DNA of 64,000 bases from Phenylobacterium sp. (GTDB taxonomy: Bacteria; Pseudomonadota; Alphaproteobacteria; Caulobacterales; Caulobacteraceae). The notes below the pieces were generated by a model that did no database searches, had not been told where the DNA came from, and saw nothing but the letters and a program-made list of their open reading frames with translations. The DNA is taken from the NCBI RefSeq assembly GCF_013911965.1, contig NZ_JACESE010000003.1:62001-126000 (forward strand), in the 5' to 3' direction. Shown here in pieces: positions 36,490 to 47,701 of this stretch. A program made the position numbers and the translations under genes. Position 1 is the first letter of the stretch. Every line of letters begins with the position of its first letter.

Positions 36490-38703
36490 ATGACCTATGC
36501 CGCCCCCAACCCCGCCGCCGGAGAGGCCCGTCCTGCTGCGGTCCGGTCGTGGGACGAGGCCCTGGCCGCTTCGCCGGACCGTTTCTTCAATCGCGAGATC
36601 TCCTGGCTCGCCTTCAACGAGCGGGTGCTTTCGGAGAGCAAGAACCCGCGCCACCCGCTGCTCGAGCGGCTGAGGTTCCTGTCGATCTCCGCCAACAACC
36701 TCGACGAATTCTACATGGTCCGCGTGGCCGGCCTGAAGGCGCAGGTGCGCGAACGCGTGCGCACCATCAGCCAGGACGGCCTGACCGCCTTCGAACAGCT
36801 GGAGAAGGTCAACGCCGAAGCGGCCATGCTGATGATCGACCAGCAGAACCGCTGGCGCGAGCTGCGCCGCGAGCTGGCGGCCGAGGGCCTGAGGCTGGTC
36901 GAGGCCGACGAGGTCACGCCCGCTGAGCGCGCCAGCCTCGAGCAGACCTTCCTCAGCCAGGTTTTCCCGATCCTGACGCCGCTCGCCATCGACCCGGCGC
37001 ACCCCTTCCCCTTCATTCCGAACCTCGCCTTCTCGCTGGCCCTGACTCTGCGGCGCGGGTCCGACGGCCGGAAGTTCAACGCCATGGTGCCGATCCCGGC
37101 GCAGGCGGCTCGCTTCTGGCAGCTGGAGACGGGCCGCGGGGGACGGCGGTCGGCCAAGCCTCAGCGCCGCTTCGTCTCGCTCGAAGGCATGGTGGCGCTC
37201 TTCGTCGACCACCTCTTCCCCGGCTGCGACGTGGAGGCGAGCGGGGTGTTCCGCCTCATCCGCGACTCCGACGTGGAGATCGAGGAAGAGGCCGAGGATC
37301 TGGTCCGCGAGTTCGAGGCGCGCCTGAAGCAGCGGCGTCTGGGCTCGGTCGTGCGGGTGGAAATCGAAGCCGCCATGCCCGAGGATCTGCGCGGCTTCAT
37401 CTGTGAGAATCTCAGCGCGCAACCGGAGGACGTCATTCAGATCGACGGCCTGCTGGGGCTCGACGAGCTGTCGCAGCTCATCCCGCCGGATCGCCCGGAC
37501 CTGAAGTTCAAGCCGTTCGCGGCCCGCTTTCCGGAGCGCATCCTCGACCATGGCGGCGACTGCTTCTCGGCCATCCGGGAGAAGGACATCCTCGTCCACC
37601 ATCCATTCGAGAGCTTCGACGTGGTGGTTCAGTTCGTGCGCCAGGCGGCGCGCGATCCCAATGTGCTGGCGATCAAGCAGACCCTCTACCGGACCTCGTC
37701 CGACAGCCCCATCGTGGCCGCGCTGATCGAGGCGGCCGACAACGGCAAGAACGTCACCGCCGTCATTGAGATCAAGGCCCGCTTCGACGAGGAGGCCAAT
37801 CTGAAATGGGCGCGCGACCTGGAGCGCGCCGGGGTGCACGTCGTCTTCGGCTTCGTGGAGTACAAGACCCACGCCAAGCTGTCGGTCGTGGTGCGGCGCG
37901 AGGGCGACCAGGTGCGCACCTACTGCCACTACGGCACGGGCAACTACCACCCGATCACGGCGCGCATCTATACGGACCTGTCGTTGTTCACCAGCGATCC
38001 GGCCCTGGCGAGGGATTCCGCCCGGGTGTTCAACTTCATCACCGGCTACGCCGAGCCTTCGCGGCTGGAAAAGCTGTCCTTCTCACCGGTGACGATGAAG
38101 CACGACCTGGTCGAGATGATCGCGCGCGAGGCCGAGAATGCGCGCGCCGGCAAGCCGGCCGCCATCTGGGCGAAGATGAACGCCCTCGTCGACCCGGAGG
38201 TGATCGACGCCCTCTACGCCGCCAGCCAGGACGGCGTGGCCATCGACCTGGTGGTGCGCGGCATCTGCTGCCTGCGCCCGGGCGTGCCCGGCCTGTCGGA
38301 GAACATCAGGGTCAAGAGCATCGTCGGCCGATTCCTGGAACACTCCCGGATCGTCGCCTTCGCCAACGGCCATCCCATGCCGTCGGGCAAGGCCCGGGTC
38401 TTCATCTCCTCGGCCGACTGGATGCCGCGCAATCTCGACCGCCGGGTGGAAAGCCTCGTCCCGGTCGAGAACCCCACGGTCCACCAGCAGGTCCTGCAAC
38501 AGATCATGGTGGCGAACCTGAAGGACGAAGCCCAAAGCTGGACGCTGGACGCCGAAGGCGGCTATGCCCGGGACCCGAACTGGGATCACCCCAGCGCCTT
38601 CTCCGCGCACGAGTACTTCATGACCAATCCCAGCCTCTCCGGCCGAGGCCAACGCGTAAAGGACATGCCGCGCGCGATCGATCATGTCGCCGCCCGAAGC
38701 TAA
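36490..38703 (+). CDS. ppk: Polyphosphate kinase 1
   Basis: PPK1 makes inorganic polyphosphate from ATP. The 737-residue enzyme shows [16 protein letters not shown], the [13 protein letters not shown] segment, [31 protein letters not shown], and the phosphoryl-accepting histidine H461 in [14 protein letters not shown], then [18 protein letters not shown]. The N-terminal 20 residues are an extension. It overlaps ppx by 20 nt, so synthesis and breakdown of polyphosphate are made from one message. Confidence 0.98.
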   Translation: MTYAAPNPAAGEARPAAVRSWDEALAASPDRFFNREISWLAFNERVLSESKNPRHPLLERLRFLSISANNLDEFYMVRVAGLKAQVRERVRTISQDGLTAFEQLEKVNAEAAMLMIDQQNRWRELRRELAAEGLRLVEADEVTPAERASLEQTFLSQVFPILTPLAIDPAHPFPFIPNLAFSLALTLRRGSDGRKFNAMVPIPAQAARFWQLETGRGGRRSAKPQRRFVSLEGMVALFVDHLFPGCDVEASGVFRLIRDSDVEIEEEAEDLVREFEARLKQRRLGSVVRVEIEAAMPEDLRGFICENLSAQPEDVIQIDGLLGLDELSQLIPPDRPDLKFKPFAARFPERILDHGGDCFSAIREKDILVHHPFESFDVVVQFVRQAARDPNVLAIKQTLYRTSSDSPIVAALIEAADNGKNVTAVIEIKARFDEEANLKWARDLERAGVHVVFGFVEYKTHAKLSVVVRREGDQVRTYCHYGTGNYHPITARIYTDLSLFTSDPALARDSARVFNFITGYAEPSRLEKLSFSPVTMKHDLVEMIAREAENARAGKPAAIWAKMNALVDPEVIDALYAASQDGVAIDLVVRGICCLRPGVPGLSENIRVKSIVGRFLEHSRIVAFANGHPMPSGKARVFISSADWMPRNLDRRVESLVPVENPTVHQQVLQQIMVANLKDEAQSWTLDAEGGYARDPNWDHPSAFSAHEYFMTNPSLSGRGQRVKDMPRAIDHVAARS

Positions 38704-40180
38704 GGGCGCGGCGCGGCAGGCCGCCGTCATCGACGTCGGATCGAACTCGGTCCGCCTGGTCATCTACCGCCTGGAAGGCCGGGCCATCTGGACCGTCTAT
38801 AACGAGAAGGCGCTGGCCGGGCTCGGCCGCGACATGGCCCAGAGCGGGCGGCTGTCGCAGGAAGGCGTCGAGATCGCCCTGACGGCCCTCCGCCGCTTCC
38901 GCGCCATTCTTCAGGATTGGAGCCAGACCGACGTTCTGGCCGTCGCCACGGCCGCCGTGCGGGACGCCTCGGACGGACCGGAATTCGCCGAGCGCGTCCG
39001 TCGCGAACTCGACCTGCCGCTGCGCATCCTCAGCGGCGAGGAAGAGGCCAGGTACGCCGCCGCCGGCGTCCTGGCGGGCGAGCCTGGCGCGCACGGGGTG
39101 GTCGGCGACCTGGGCGGATCGAGCCTCGAACTGGTCCGCATTGAGGACGACGGCCCGGGCATGGGGATCACCCTGCCGCTGGGACCGCTCGCCCTGGGCG
39201 CCCCGGCGCCGCTGGATGCGGCTGAGGTCCGGCGAACCGTGGAGCGGGCCCTGGCGCCGGTCGCCGGCCGGTTCGGGGCGAGCGAGTTCCACGCCGTGGG
39301 CGGCAGCTGGCGCAATCTTGGCCTGCTGCACATGATCATGGCCGACTATCCGCTGCGCGTGGCCCACCAGTACGCGATGAGCCGGACCGAGGTGCTCGAC
39401 CTGGCGCGCTTCGTCAGCCGCCAGTCGCGCCCGTCCCTCGAGCGTATCGAGGGCCTGTCCAAGAAGCGGTACGAGGCCCTGCCCTATGCCGCCCTGGTCC
39501 TCGAAAGCCTCGTGGAGCAGCTCGGCCTCGAGCGGATCGTGATCTCGGCCTTCGGCCTTCGCGAGGGCCTGCTTCTGGAATCAATGTCCGAAGAGGTCCG
39601 GCGACGCGACCCGTTGCTGGAGGGCTGCAACGCCATGGCGGCCATGCGCGGCCTCTCGGCCGGCGGCCTCGTCCAGGCCCTGGAAGCCTGGGTCGCCCCC
39701 GTATTCTCGCGCCTGCCGCCGGTGTTCGGAGACCGGGAACCCCGGCTCGTGGCCGCAGCCTGCCGTCTGGCCGACCTCGGCGGACGCCTGCACCCCGACC
39801 ACAGGGCCGAACTCGCCTTCGCGCAGGTCCTTCGCGCCCCCATCGCCGGAATGGATCATGCGGAGCGCTGCTTCCTCGCTCTGGCGGCCTTCTCGCGCCA
39901 CAGCGCCTCGAACAATATGCCGGAGGCCGACACCATCCTCAGAGTGCTCTCGACCGAGCGCCGCGCCCGCGCGCGGGCCTTGGGCGCAGCCCTGCGGCTG
40001 GGGTGCGACATCTCCGGCCGCAACGGACAGCTCCTGTCGCGCTCGGCGCTCACGCTCGAGGGCGACCGCCTGCGCCTGACCGCCGCCGAGGGCTGGTCCG
40101 ACCTTCTGCTCGGCGAGCAGACGGCCAAGCGCGCCGGGACGCTCGCCTCGGCGCTGAAGCTGCGTCTGGAGCTGGAATAG
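38684..40180 (+). CDS. ppx: Exopolyphosphatase (Ppx/GppA family)
   Basis: Ppx removes phosphate from polyphosphate ends (or, in GppA enzymes, acts on pppGpp). The 498-residue protein has the actin-like ATPase fold: phosphate-1 motif [38 protein letters not shown] and phosphate-2 [13 protein letters not shown], plus a C-terminal HD-like region. Position behind ppk favours exopolyphosphatase. It starts within the end of ppk and ends 3 nt before the convergent rnd. Confidence 0.94.
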   Translation: MSPPEAKGAARQAAVIDVGSNSVRLVIYRLEGRAIWTVYNEKALAGLGRDMAQSGRLSQEGVEIALTALRRFRAILQDWSQTDVLAVATAAVRDASDGPEFAERVRRELDLPLRILSGEEEARYAAAGVLAGEPGAHGVVGDLGGSSLELVRIEDDGPGMGITLPLGPLALGAPAPLDAAEVRRTVERALAPVAGRFGASEFHAVGGSWRNLGLLHMIMADYPLRVAHQYAMSRTEVLDLARFVSRQSRPSLERIEGLSKKRYEALPYAALVLESLVEQLGLERIVISAFGLREGLLLESMSEEVRRRDPLLEGCNAMAAMRGLSAGGLVQALEAWVAPVFSRLPPVFGDREPRLVAAACRLADLGGRLHPDHRAELAFAQVLRAPIAGMDHAERCFLALAAFSRHSASNNMPEADTILRVLSTERRARARALGAALRLGCDISGRNGQLLSRSALTLEGDRLRLTAAEGWSDLLLGEQTAKRAGTLASALKLRLELE

Positions 40181-40183
40181 CGC

Positions 40184-41362
40184 CTATTCGGCGGCGGCCT
40201 TGCGGGGGCCCCGGCGCACCTCGACCACACGCACCTTCGCGCCGTCCAGCACGAGGGCCAGCTCGCCGCGCTTGATGCGCAGCGCGTCCTCTCCGAAGGC
40301 CTCCCGGCGCCAGCCCTTCAGGGCCGGCGTCGCCGCCTCGTCGTCATTGGCGATCATCTCGAGGTCGGAGACCGTCGCGATCAGCTTGGAGGCGACGCCG
40401 GCGTCCTCGGCCCGCGCCTTCAACAGGACCTTCAGAAGCTCAACGACAGCCCCGGCGGCGGGCGAGCTCTGCGCCTTGGGCTTCTCGACGACGGGCGCAT
40501 AGGCCTCGGGGTTCTTCAACGCCTCCCGGACGGCTTCCAGCAGGTCCGGACCGAACTTCGAGCCGGAGAACCCCTTGGGCACCGAGCGCAGGCGATCCAG
40601 GGCGGCGGCGTCCGTCGGCAGCTGGGTGGCGACCTCGTCGATCGCCTCGTCCTTCAGGATCCGGCCGCGCGGCTGGTCACGATGCTGGGCGGTGCGCTCG
40701 CGCCAGGCGGCCACGGCCTTGTAGGCGGCCAGGTACTTGGCCGTGTGCCGGCGCGGCTTCAGCCGCTTCCAGGCGTTGTCGGGATCGACGTCGTAGTTGG
40801 CCGGATCGGTGAGCCCTTCCATCTCGTCGGTGACCCAGACGAGCCGCCCCTCCTTCTCCAGCCGCGCGCGCAGCATGGGATAGAGCTTGGCCAGGTGCGT
40901 CACGTCGGCCAGCGCATAGGAGAGCTGGGAGTCCGCCAGCGGGCGGCGCGCCCAGTCTGTGAAGCGGCTCGACTTGTCGAGCTCGATCTTCAGCATCTGC
41001 CGCACCAGGGCGTCATAGGCGATCTGCTCGCCGAACCCGGCGGCCATGCCGGCCACCTGGGTGTCGAAGAGCGGCCGGGGCATGGCCTTCAGATTGTTGA
41101 AGATCTCAACGTCCTGCCGTGCGGCGTGGAAGACCTTCAGGATCGACTCGTCGCGAAGGATCTCGAGGAACGGCTCCAGGTCCATGCCGTCGGCGAGAGG
41201 GTCGATGACCGCCTCGTCCTTGGGCGTCGCCGCCTGGATCAGGCAGAGCTTGGGCCAGTAGGTGGTCTCGCGCATGAACTCGGTGTCCACGGCGACGAAA
41301 GGCTGACCTTTGAGCTTGTCGCAGAACGCCGCGAGTTCGGCGGTGGTTGTAATCGGCGTCAT
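40184..41362 (-). CDS. rnd: Ribonuclease D
   Basis: RNase D trims tRNA and other RNA 3' ends. The 392-residue protein has the DEDDy exonuclease site: D26 and E28 (VAVDTEFMR), D84 ([10 protein letters not shown]) and Y149-x3-D153 ([10 protein letters not shown]). Two HRDC-like domains follow (around residues 210-290 and 310-385), with a basic end. No ribosome site is visible before the ATG, and a -10-like TATAGC lies 6 nt before it, so the message may be leaderless. Confidence 0.95.
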   Translation of the reverse strand: MTPITTTAELAAFCDKLKGQPFVAVDTEFMRETTYWPKLCLIQAATPKDEAVIDPLADGMDLEPFLEILRDESILKVFHAARQDVEIFNNLKAMPRPLFDTQVAGMAAGFGEQIAYDALVRQMLKIELDKSSRFTDWARRPLADSQLSYALADVTHLAKLYPMLRARLEKEGRLVWVTDEMEGLTDPANYDVDPDNAWKRLKPRRHTAKYLAAYKAVAAWRERTAQHRDQPRGRILKDEAIDEVATQLPTDAAALDRLRSVPKGFSGSKFGPDLLEAVREALKNPEAYAPVVEKPKAQSSPAAGAVVELLKVLLKARAEDAGVASKLIATVSDLEMIANDDEAATPALKGWRREAFGEDALRIKRGELALVLDGAKVRVVEVRRGPRKAAAE

Positions 41363-41368
41363 CCGGTA

Positions 41369-41399
41369 GCTATAGCCTCGCGCGCAGGCGAGTCTGCAA
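41369..41399 (-). promoter_or_regulatory. Candidate leaderless promoter of rnd
   Basis: On the minus strand -35 TTGCAG (41399-41394), a 19-nt spacer and -10 TATAGC (41374-41369) would start RNA at or next to the A of the rnd ATG (41362). The spacer is a little long. No Shine-Dalgarno is present. Confidence 0.4.
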
Positions 41400-41458
41400 G
41401 CGCCCGTTGCAAGCGCACGTCAAAAACTTTCCGGCCGAGCAAGGCCCAAGGCTTCCAG

Positions 41459-42484
<1,026 letters not shown>

Positions 42485-42509
42485 GGGCGGCGGCCCGACC
42501 GGAAACGAA

Positions 42510-42539
42510 AAGGGCCGCAGCGTCGCCGCTGCGGCCCTT
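42510..42539. terminator. Terminator between purM and ndk
   Basis: A perfect 13-bp stem (42510-42522 and 42527-42539) with a TCGC loop. On the minus strand it is followed by TTTCGTTTC, so it is strongest for ndk; it can also end purM. Confidence 0.8.
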
Positions 42540-42563
42540 CACATGTCTGGCTCGATCCGCCGA

Positions 42564-42983
42564 TCAGCCGACGATCTGGTCGTCGGTGAAGAACTGGGCG
42601 ATCTCGATCTTGGCGTTCTCCTGGCTGTCGGAGCCGTGAACCGAGTTCTCGCCGACGTTCAGGGCGAACTGCTTGCGGATGGTGCCTTCGGCGGCCTGCT
42701 CCGGGTTGGTGGCGCCCATGATCTCGCGGTACTTGGCCACCGCGTTTTCGCCTTCCAGGACCTGGACGACGACCGGCGCCGAGGTCATCTGGCCGACGAG
42801 CTCACCGTAGAAGGGGCGCTCCTTGTGGACCTCGTAGAACTTCTTGGCCTGGTCCTCGGTCATGCGGATCCGCCGCTGGGCCACGATGCGCAGGCCGGCG
42901 TCTTCGATCACCGCATTGATCTTGCCGGTCAGGTTCCGCGCGGTGGCGTCCGGCTTGATGATCGAGAAGGTGCGTTCGGTCAT
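42564..42983 (-). CDS. ndk: Nucleoside diphosphate kinase
   Basis: Ndk balances nucleoside triphosphates through a phosphohistidine. The 139-residue protein has [14 protein letters not shown], the phosphorylated H116 in [22 protein letters not shown], and the usual length. It has its own promoter (43041-43069) and terminator. Confidence 0.98.
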   Translation of the reverse strand: MTERTFSIIKPDATARNLTGKINAVIEDAGLRIVAQRRIRMTEDQAKKFYEVHKERPFYGELVGQMTSAPVVVQVLEGENAVAKYREIMGATNPEQAAEGTIRKQFALNVGENSVHGSDSQENAKIEIAQFFTDDQIVG

Positions 42984-43040
42984 GGGACTTTCTTCAGGAA
43001 TGGGGGTCTTGAGGCGACGGAGGCCGCCCAGAGGCGCGCG

Positions 43041-43069
43041 TGTATAACCGCAGGCTCCGGCTGCGCCAA
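43041..43069 (-). promoter_or_regulatory. Sigma-70-type promoter of ndk
   Basis: On the minus strand -35 TTGGCG (43069-43064), a 17-nt spacer and -10 TATACA (43046-43041) give a start near 43034 and a leader of about 50 nt. The rest of the 253-nt gap to the ABC-F gene holds the promoter of that gene and GC-rich leader sequence; I see no small gene. Confidence 0.55.
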
Positions 43070-43090
43070 GCCGCGCGGGCTCGATACCCC

Positions 43091-43119
43091 CTGACGCCGG
43101 CCGCGGGGTCTGCTATGAG
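43091..43119 (+). promoter_or_regulatory. Candidate promoter of the ABC-F gene
   Basis: CTGACG (43091-43096), a 17-nt spacer and TATGAG (43114-43119) on the plus strand would start transcription near 43126 and leave a leader of about 110 nt before the ATG at 43237. Confidence 0.4.
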
Positions 43120-43236
43120 CGCCCGCATCGGTCGGGACGGCGGCGGCGCGGATCTCGGATATTCCCGGCCACCCCCACCGCCACCCCTGGCGACTCCGCG
43201 CCCGTGCGCGGGCGCCCACCTGTACGCCTGACCGTC

Positions 43237-45123
43237 ATGCTTCATATTCAAGAACTCGTCTTCGACGCCTGGGGCCGCCGCTTCTTCGACGGCGCCACCG
43301 TGGCCTTGCCCAAGAACGCCAAGGTGGGCCTGGTCGGCCGCAACGGCGTGGGCAAGTCCACGCTCTTCAAGCTCATCAAGGGCGAACTCGTCCTCGGCTC
43401 GGGCGAGATCAGCCTGCCCAAGGGCGCGCGCATCGGTTCGGTGGATCAGGAGCATCCGGCGACGCCGGTCTCGCTCATGGACACCGTGCTCGCCGCCGAC
43501 GAGGAGCGGGCGAGCCTGCTGGCGTCGCTCGACACCGCGCCGCCCGAGGAGATGGGGGAGATCTACGCCCGGCTGATCGAGATCGACGCCGACCGCGCGC
43601 CCTCGCGCGCGGCGGAGATCCTCTCGGGTCTGGGCTTTTCGAACGAGGACCTCGCCCGGCCGATGGCCGAATTCTCCGGCGGCTGGCGAATGCGCGTGGC
43701 CCTGGCCGCCGCCCTCTTCGCCGAGCCGGATCTGCTGCTGCTTGACGAGCCGACCAACTATCTCGACCTCGAAGGCGCCCTGTGGCTGGAGGCGCGTCTG
43801 CGCGCCTATCCCTACAGCGCCCTGATCATCAGCCACGACCGTGAGCTGCTGAACAATTCGGTCGATCACATCCTGCACCTGGCCGACGGCAAGCTCGCCC
43901 TCTATCCCGGCGGCTACGACGCCTTCGAGACCCAGCGCGCGGAAAAGGCGCGCCTGCAGGAGGCGATGCGCGCCAAGATCGAAGCCAAGCGCGCGCACAT
44001 GCAGTCCTTCGTCGACCGCTTCCGCGCCAAGGCGAGCAAGGCCACACAGGCGCAGTCGCGCCTGAAGGCGCTGGCCAAGCTGCCGGTGATCGACGCGGTG
44101 GAAAGCGAACACGTCGCCCCCTTCACCCTGCCCTCGCCGGAACGGCCGCTGGCCCCGCCCCTGGTGCGGCTGGAGGACGTGTCCGTCGGCTATGGCGGAC
44201 CGCCGATCCTGAAAGGGCTGAACCTGCGTCTGGACGTGGACGACCGCATCGGCCTCCTGGGCGTCAACGGCGCGGGCAAGTCCACCTTCGCCAAGATGAT
44301 CGCCGAGGCCCTGCAGATTGAAGCCGGCCACATGCACCGCGACCGGCGCATGCGGGTCGGCTGGTTCCACCAGCACCAGATCGAGGCGCTCGACCCCAAG
44401 GACACGCCGCTCGACATCATCCGGCGCGCCATGCCCGAAGCCTCCGAGGCCTCGCGGCGATCCCGCCTGGCGCAGTACGGCTTCCATCGCGAAAAGGTCG
44501 AGACCACGGTCGCCGACCTGTCGGGCGGGGAGCGGGCGCGCCTTCTCCTGAACATGGTGGCGGCGGAGGCGCCGCACCTTCTGATCCTCGACGAGCCGAC
44601 CAACCACCTCGACATCGATTCCCGCCGGGCGCTCCTGGAGGCCCTGAACGCCTATGACGGCGCCGTCATCCTCATCACCCACGACCGCTCGCTGATGGAA
44701 CTCGTCGCCGACCGGCTCTGGCTGGCGGCCGAGGGCAAGATCCGCCCGTTCGACGGCGATATGGACGACTACGCCCGCTATGTGATCGACCTCGCCAAGG
44801 CGCGGGCGCGGGCGCCGACGCAGGTGCGCGAACCGGAGCCCGAAACGGCTCCGCCGCCGCCGCCTTCGCCCCGGGCCAAGGCGCCGACGGGGAACGCCCG
44901 CCGTCGGGCCGAGGCCGCAGAGGCCGAACTCGCCAAGGTCACCAAGCGCCTGGCGGAGATCGACGCCCGCCTCTCCGACCCGGAGCTGTTCGCCGCCGAT
45001 CCGGCGCGCGCCGGCAGGCTCGCCAAGGAGCGGGAAGCCACCCAGGCGGCGCTGGAATCCGCCGAGCTGGAATGGATGGAAGCCGCCGAGGCCTACGAGG
45101 CGCTAAAGGCGGCCAACGCCTGA
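43237..45123 (+). CDS. ABC-F family ATPase (Uup-like)
   Basis: ABC-F proteins are soluble twin ATPases that act on ribosomes; the Uup group is also linked to DNA precise excision and ribosome assembly. The 628-residue protein has two ABC domains: Walker A lysines K40 (GRNGVGKST) and K348 (GVNGAGKST), signatures SGGWRMR and SGGERAR, and two LLLDEPTN-type Walker B sites. A linker with a KRAHMQSFVDRFRAKASKA helix joins them. A Pro-rich stretch and a C-terminal coiled coil (about 545-628) fit Uup rather than EttA. Confidence 0.92.
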   Translation: MLHIQELVFDAWGRRFFDGATVALPKNAKVGLVGRNGVGKSTLFKLIKGELVLGSGEISLPKGARIGSVDQEHPATPVSLMDTVLAADEERASLLASLDTAPPEEMGEIYARLIEIDADRAPSRAAEILSGLGFSNEDLARPMAEFSGGWRMRVALAAALFAEPDLLLLDEPTNYLDLEGALWLEARLRAYPYSALIISHDRELLNNSVDHILHLADGKLALYPGGYDAFETQRAEKARLQEAMRAKIEAKRAHMQSFVDRFRAKASKATQAQSRLKALAKLPVIDAVESEHVAPFTLPSPERPLAPPLVRLEDVSVGYGGPPILKGLNLRLDVDDRIGLLGVNGAGKSTFAKMIAEALQIEAGHMHRDRRMRVGWFHQHQIEALDPKDTPLDIIRRAMPEASEASRRSRLAQYGFHREKVETTVADLSGGERARLLLNMVAAEAPHLLILDEPTNHLDIDSRRALLEALNAYDGAVILITHDRSLMELVADRLWLAAEGKIRPFDGDMDDYARYVIDLAKARARAPTQVREPEPETAPPPPPSPRAKAPTGNARRRAEAAEAELAKVTKRLAEIDARLSDPELFAADPARAGRLAKEREATQAALESAELEWMEAAEAYEALKAANA

Positions 45124-45148
45124 CCAGGGAACGGTTTGCGCGCAACCT

Positions 45149-45179
45149 GCCGGAAAGCGAATCACCTGATCTTTCCGGC
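45149..45179 (+). terminator. Hairpin after the ABC-F gene
   Basis: A 9-bp inverted repeat (45149-45157 and 45171-45179, 13-nt loop) is followed by TTTGTT. It may end the ABC-F transcript or, as it lies 31 nt before the histidine kinase start, act as an operator. Confidence 0.4.
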
Positions 45180-45210
45180 TTTGTTCACATCCGGCGGCTA
45201 GGCTGGAGGC

Positions 45211-47565
45211 ATGCTCATGGACGGAACCCACGGGCCGTCGAGTCAGGCTGACGCTCGACTCGAGGCGGACATCGCCGCCGGCGCCACGGCCGCGGCCCAC
45301 GCCATCGGTCTGACGGACGACCGCGGCCGGCTCGTCTGGATCAATCCCGGTTTCACGCGGCTGACCGGCTATGAGGCCGCGGACGCGATCGGCCGGACGC
45401 CGTGCGAACTGATCCTGAGCGCCGACGATCAGGCCGAGCACCGCGCCGCCATCATCTCACGGCTCGAACGCCGGGAGGGCTTCCGGATCGAGATCTCGGC
45501 CCGAAATCGGGCGGGCGAGCCGCTGTGGGCCGACGCCGACTTTCAGCCGGTCGGGGAGCCCGGCGGCGGCTTCGTTCTGACCCTGGTCGACATCCGCCAG
45601 GTGCGGGAGGCGCAGCGCCGCGGCGAGGCCGCCTCCTCCGCCCTGCGGGACGCCGCCCGGCTCGCGGGCCTCGGCGGCTGGGAGATCGATTTCCGCGAGC
45701 GGCTGGTGCGCTACAGCCCCGAGCTTCAGGCGCTGATGGGCTATTCTGCGCCGGTCCACGGGTTCGAGGACGCCCTTGAGGTCTATCTGCCCGAGCATCG
45801 CGAGGCGGCCCTGGCCCAGATCCTCAGCACCGGGCTCCATGGCGTCCGCATGGACTTCGAGGCCGAGGCCTTGACCGGCGACGGCCGGCGGATCTGGCTG
45901 CGCGTCATGGGCACCGCGGAATTCCTGGAGGGACAGTGCGTCGCCATCCGCGGCGCCAGCCAGGACATCACCGAACAGCGCCGCGTCGTCGCCGAGCTGA
46001 GGGAGAGCGAAGGCTTCGCCCGCGGCGTGATCGACGGCATCGCCGCCATGGTCGCCGTCGTCGACGCCGAAGGCCGGCTCGTGGAGGCGAACAGGGCCTT
46101 CCGCCTGACGGGCGCCAGCCTGCGCGGCGGAGAGGACTATCCCATGGGGGGCAACCTCTTCCACGTCTTCGCCCAGCTGCCGGGCGGGCACGGCCGCGCC
46201 CTGGAACGCGGCGTCCGCATGGTGCTCGACGGCAAGCGCGAGATCTTCACGCGCGCCTATCAGGCGAAGGACGGGGAATGGTTCCGGTTGAGCGCGTCGC
46301 GCTTCGTGGGCCAGGGGCCCGTCCGCGCAGTCCTCTTCACCCAGTCGATCGCCGACCTGAAGCGTTCCGAGCGCCGGCTGCGCAACCTGAATGCGTCCTT
46401 GAAGCGCGCCCGCGACGAGGCCGATGCGGCCAATATCGCCAAGAGCGCCTTCCTGGCGACGATGAGCCATGAAATCCGAACGCCGCTGAACGGCGTCCTG
46501 GGCATGGCCCAGGCCATGGCGCGGGACGCCTTGCCGCCCCAGCAGCAGGAACGGCTCGCCGTCGTCCGGCAGGCCGGCGAGACCCTGCTGACCCTGTTGA
46601 ACGATCTTCTCGACCTCTCACGCATCGAGGCGGGCCGTCTCGAGATCGAGGACGGGACGGTCGACATCGCCCAGATCGCCGAAGCCGCCCACTCCACCTT
46701 CACCACCCTGGCGGCGGAGAAGGACGTGTCCCTGTCCCTCGAGGTCGCCCCCGAGGCCGCCGGTCCGTGGCGCGGCGACCCCACCCGCGTCCGCCAGATC
46801 CTCTACAACCTCGTGGCCAACGCCGTGAAGTTCACCTCCCGAGGTTCGGTCGACGTGCGGGTGTCGCGCGCCGGCGGCGATCTGGTCATGGCCGTCGCCG
46901 ACACCGGCCCCGGCATCGCGCCCGACCGCCTGCCCTCGCTCTTCGACAAGTTCGTCCAGGCCGACGCCTCCACGACCCGCAAGTTCGGCGGCTCGGGCCT
47001 GGGTCTTGCGATCTGCAAGGAGCTCTGCCAGCTGATGGGCGGCGACATCGCCGTGAAGAGCGACCTCGGCCTCGGCTCGACCTTCACGGTCCGGCTCCCG
47101 CTGCCCCCGGCCCCGGTCGGCGCCGGCGAGCCCCTGCCGCCCCCGGCGCCCGCTGCGGCTCCGGCCGGCGCCGTTCCCGTCCGCCTGCTGGCGGCCGAAG
47201 ACAATCCCATGAACCAGCTGGTCCTCAAGACGCTGCTGGCGCCGCTGGCGATCGATCTCCATATCGTGGGCGATGGCGAGAGCGCCGTCGCCGCCTGGCA
47301 GGACGGAGACTGGGACGCCATACTGATGGACGTGCAGATGCCGCGCATGGACGGGCCCACGGCGGCCCGAACGATCCGGGCCTACGAGGAGGCCGAGGGC
47401 CGGCGGCGCACGCCGATCATCGCCCTGACCGCCAACGCCATGTCGCATCACGAGCAGGAGTACCTGGAGGCCGGCATGGACGCCCTGACCCCCAAGCCGA
47501 TCCAGCTGGAACGCCTGCTCGACGCCCTCGACGAAGTGTTGGCGCAGCAGCCGCAGGAGACCTGA
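45211..47565 (+). CDS. Hybrid sensor histidine kinase with three PAS domains
   Basis: A 784-residue cytosolic kinase without membrane segments. Order: PAS (about 20-130; GLTDDRGRLVWINPGFTRLTGYEA), PAS (140-262), PAS-like (265-385), a coiled linker, HisKA with the phosphorylated H420 in SHEIRTPLNG, HATPase_c (NLVANAVKF, DTGPGIAPD, GGSGLGLAI), a Pro/Ala hinge, and a receiver domain with D707 in LMDVQMPRMDG. The signal is unknown; no heme or flavin cysteine is obvious. It has no response-regulator neighbour, so output must go to a distant partner. The small membrane ORF follows after 1 nt. Confidence 0.95.
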   Translation: MLMDGTHGPSSQADARLEADIAAGATAAAHAIGLTDDRGRLVWINPGFTRLTGYEAADAIGRTPCELILSADDQAEHRAAIISRLERREGFRIEISARNRAGEPLWADADFQPVGEPGGGFVLTLVDIRQVREAQRRGEAASSALRDAARLAGLGGWEIDFRERLVRYSPELQALMGYSAPVHGFEDALEVYLPEHREAALAQILSTGLHGVRMDFEAEALTGDGRRIWLRVMGTAEFLEGQCVAIRGASQDITEQRRVVAELRESEGFARGVIDGIAAMVAVVDAEGRLVEANRAFRLTGASLRGGEDYPMGGNLFHVFAQLPGGHGRALERGVRMVLDGKREIFTRAYQAKDGEWFRLSASRFVGQGPVRAVLFTQSIADLKRSERRLRNLNASLKRARDEADAANIAKSAFLATMSHEIRTPLNGVLGMAQAMARDALPPQQQERLAVVRQAGETLLTLLNDLLDLSRIEAGRLEIEDGTVDIAQIAEAAHSTFTTLAAEKDVSLSLEVAPEAAGPWRGDPTRVRQILYNLVANAVKFTSRGSVDVRVSRAGGDLVMAVADTGPGIAPDRLPSLFDKFVQADASTTRKFGGSGLGLAICKELCQLMGGDIAVKSDLGLGSTFTVRLPLPPAPVGAGEPLPPPAPAAAPAGAVPVRLLAAEDNPMNQLVLKTLLAPLAIDLHIVGDGESAVAAWQDGDWDAILMDVQMPRMDGPTAARTIRAYEEAEGRRRTPIIALTANAMSHHEQEYLEAGMDALTPKPIQLERLLDALDEVLAQQPQET

Positions 47566-47566
47566 C

Positions 47567-47692
47567 GTGCCCGACTGGCTGCAGGTGGTCTATCTGCTGA
47601 TGGCCGCGGCGATCGTCGCGCCCGGCGCCTTCGCCGTCCTCCGTCGCTGGCTGGGCCGCCGCGGCCGCAACGACCGCGACGACACCTTCTGA
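47567..47692 (+). CDS. Possible 41-residue single-pass membrane protein
   Basis: A GTG at 47567-47569, 1 nt after the kinase stop, opens a 41-residue frame. Residues 4-27 are a membrane helix (LQVVYLLMAAAIVAPGAFA) followed by a basic stretch (RRWLGRRGR) and an acidic end (DRDDTF). The positive-inside pattern and tight spacing support a real gene co-translated with the kinase. It is too short to be sure. Confidence 0.5.
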   Translation: MPDWLQVVYLLMAAAIVAPGAFAVLRRWLGRRGRNDRDDTF

Positions 47693-47701
47693 CCCCAGGG
47701 C

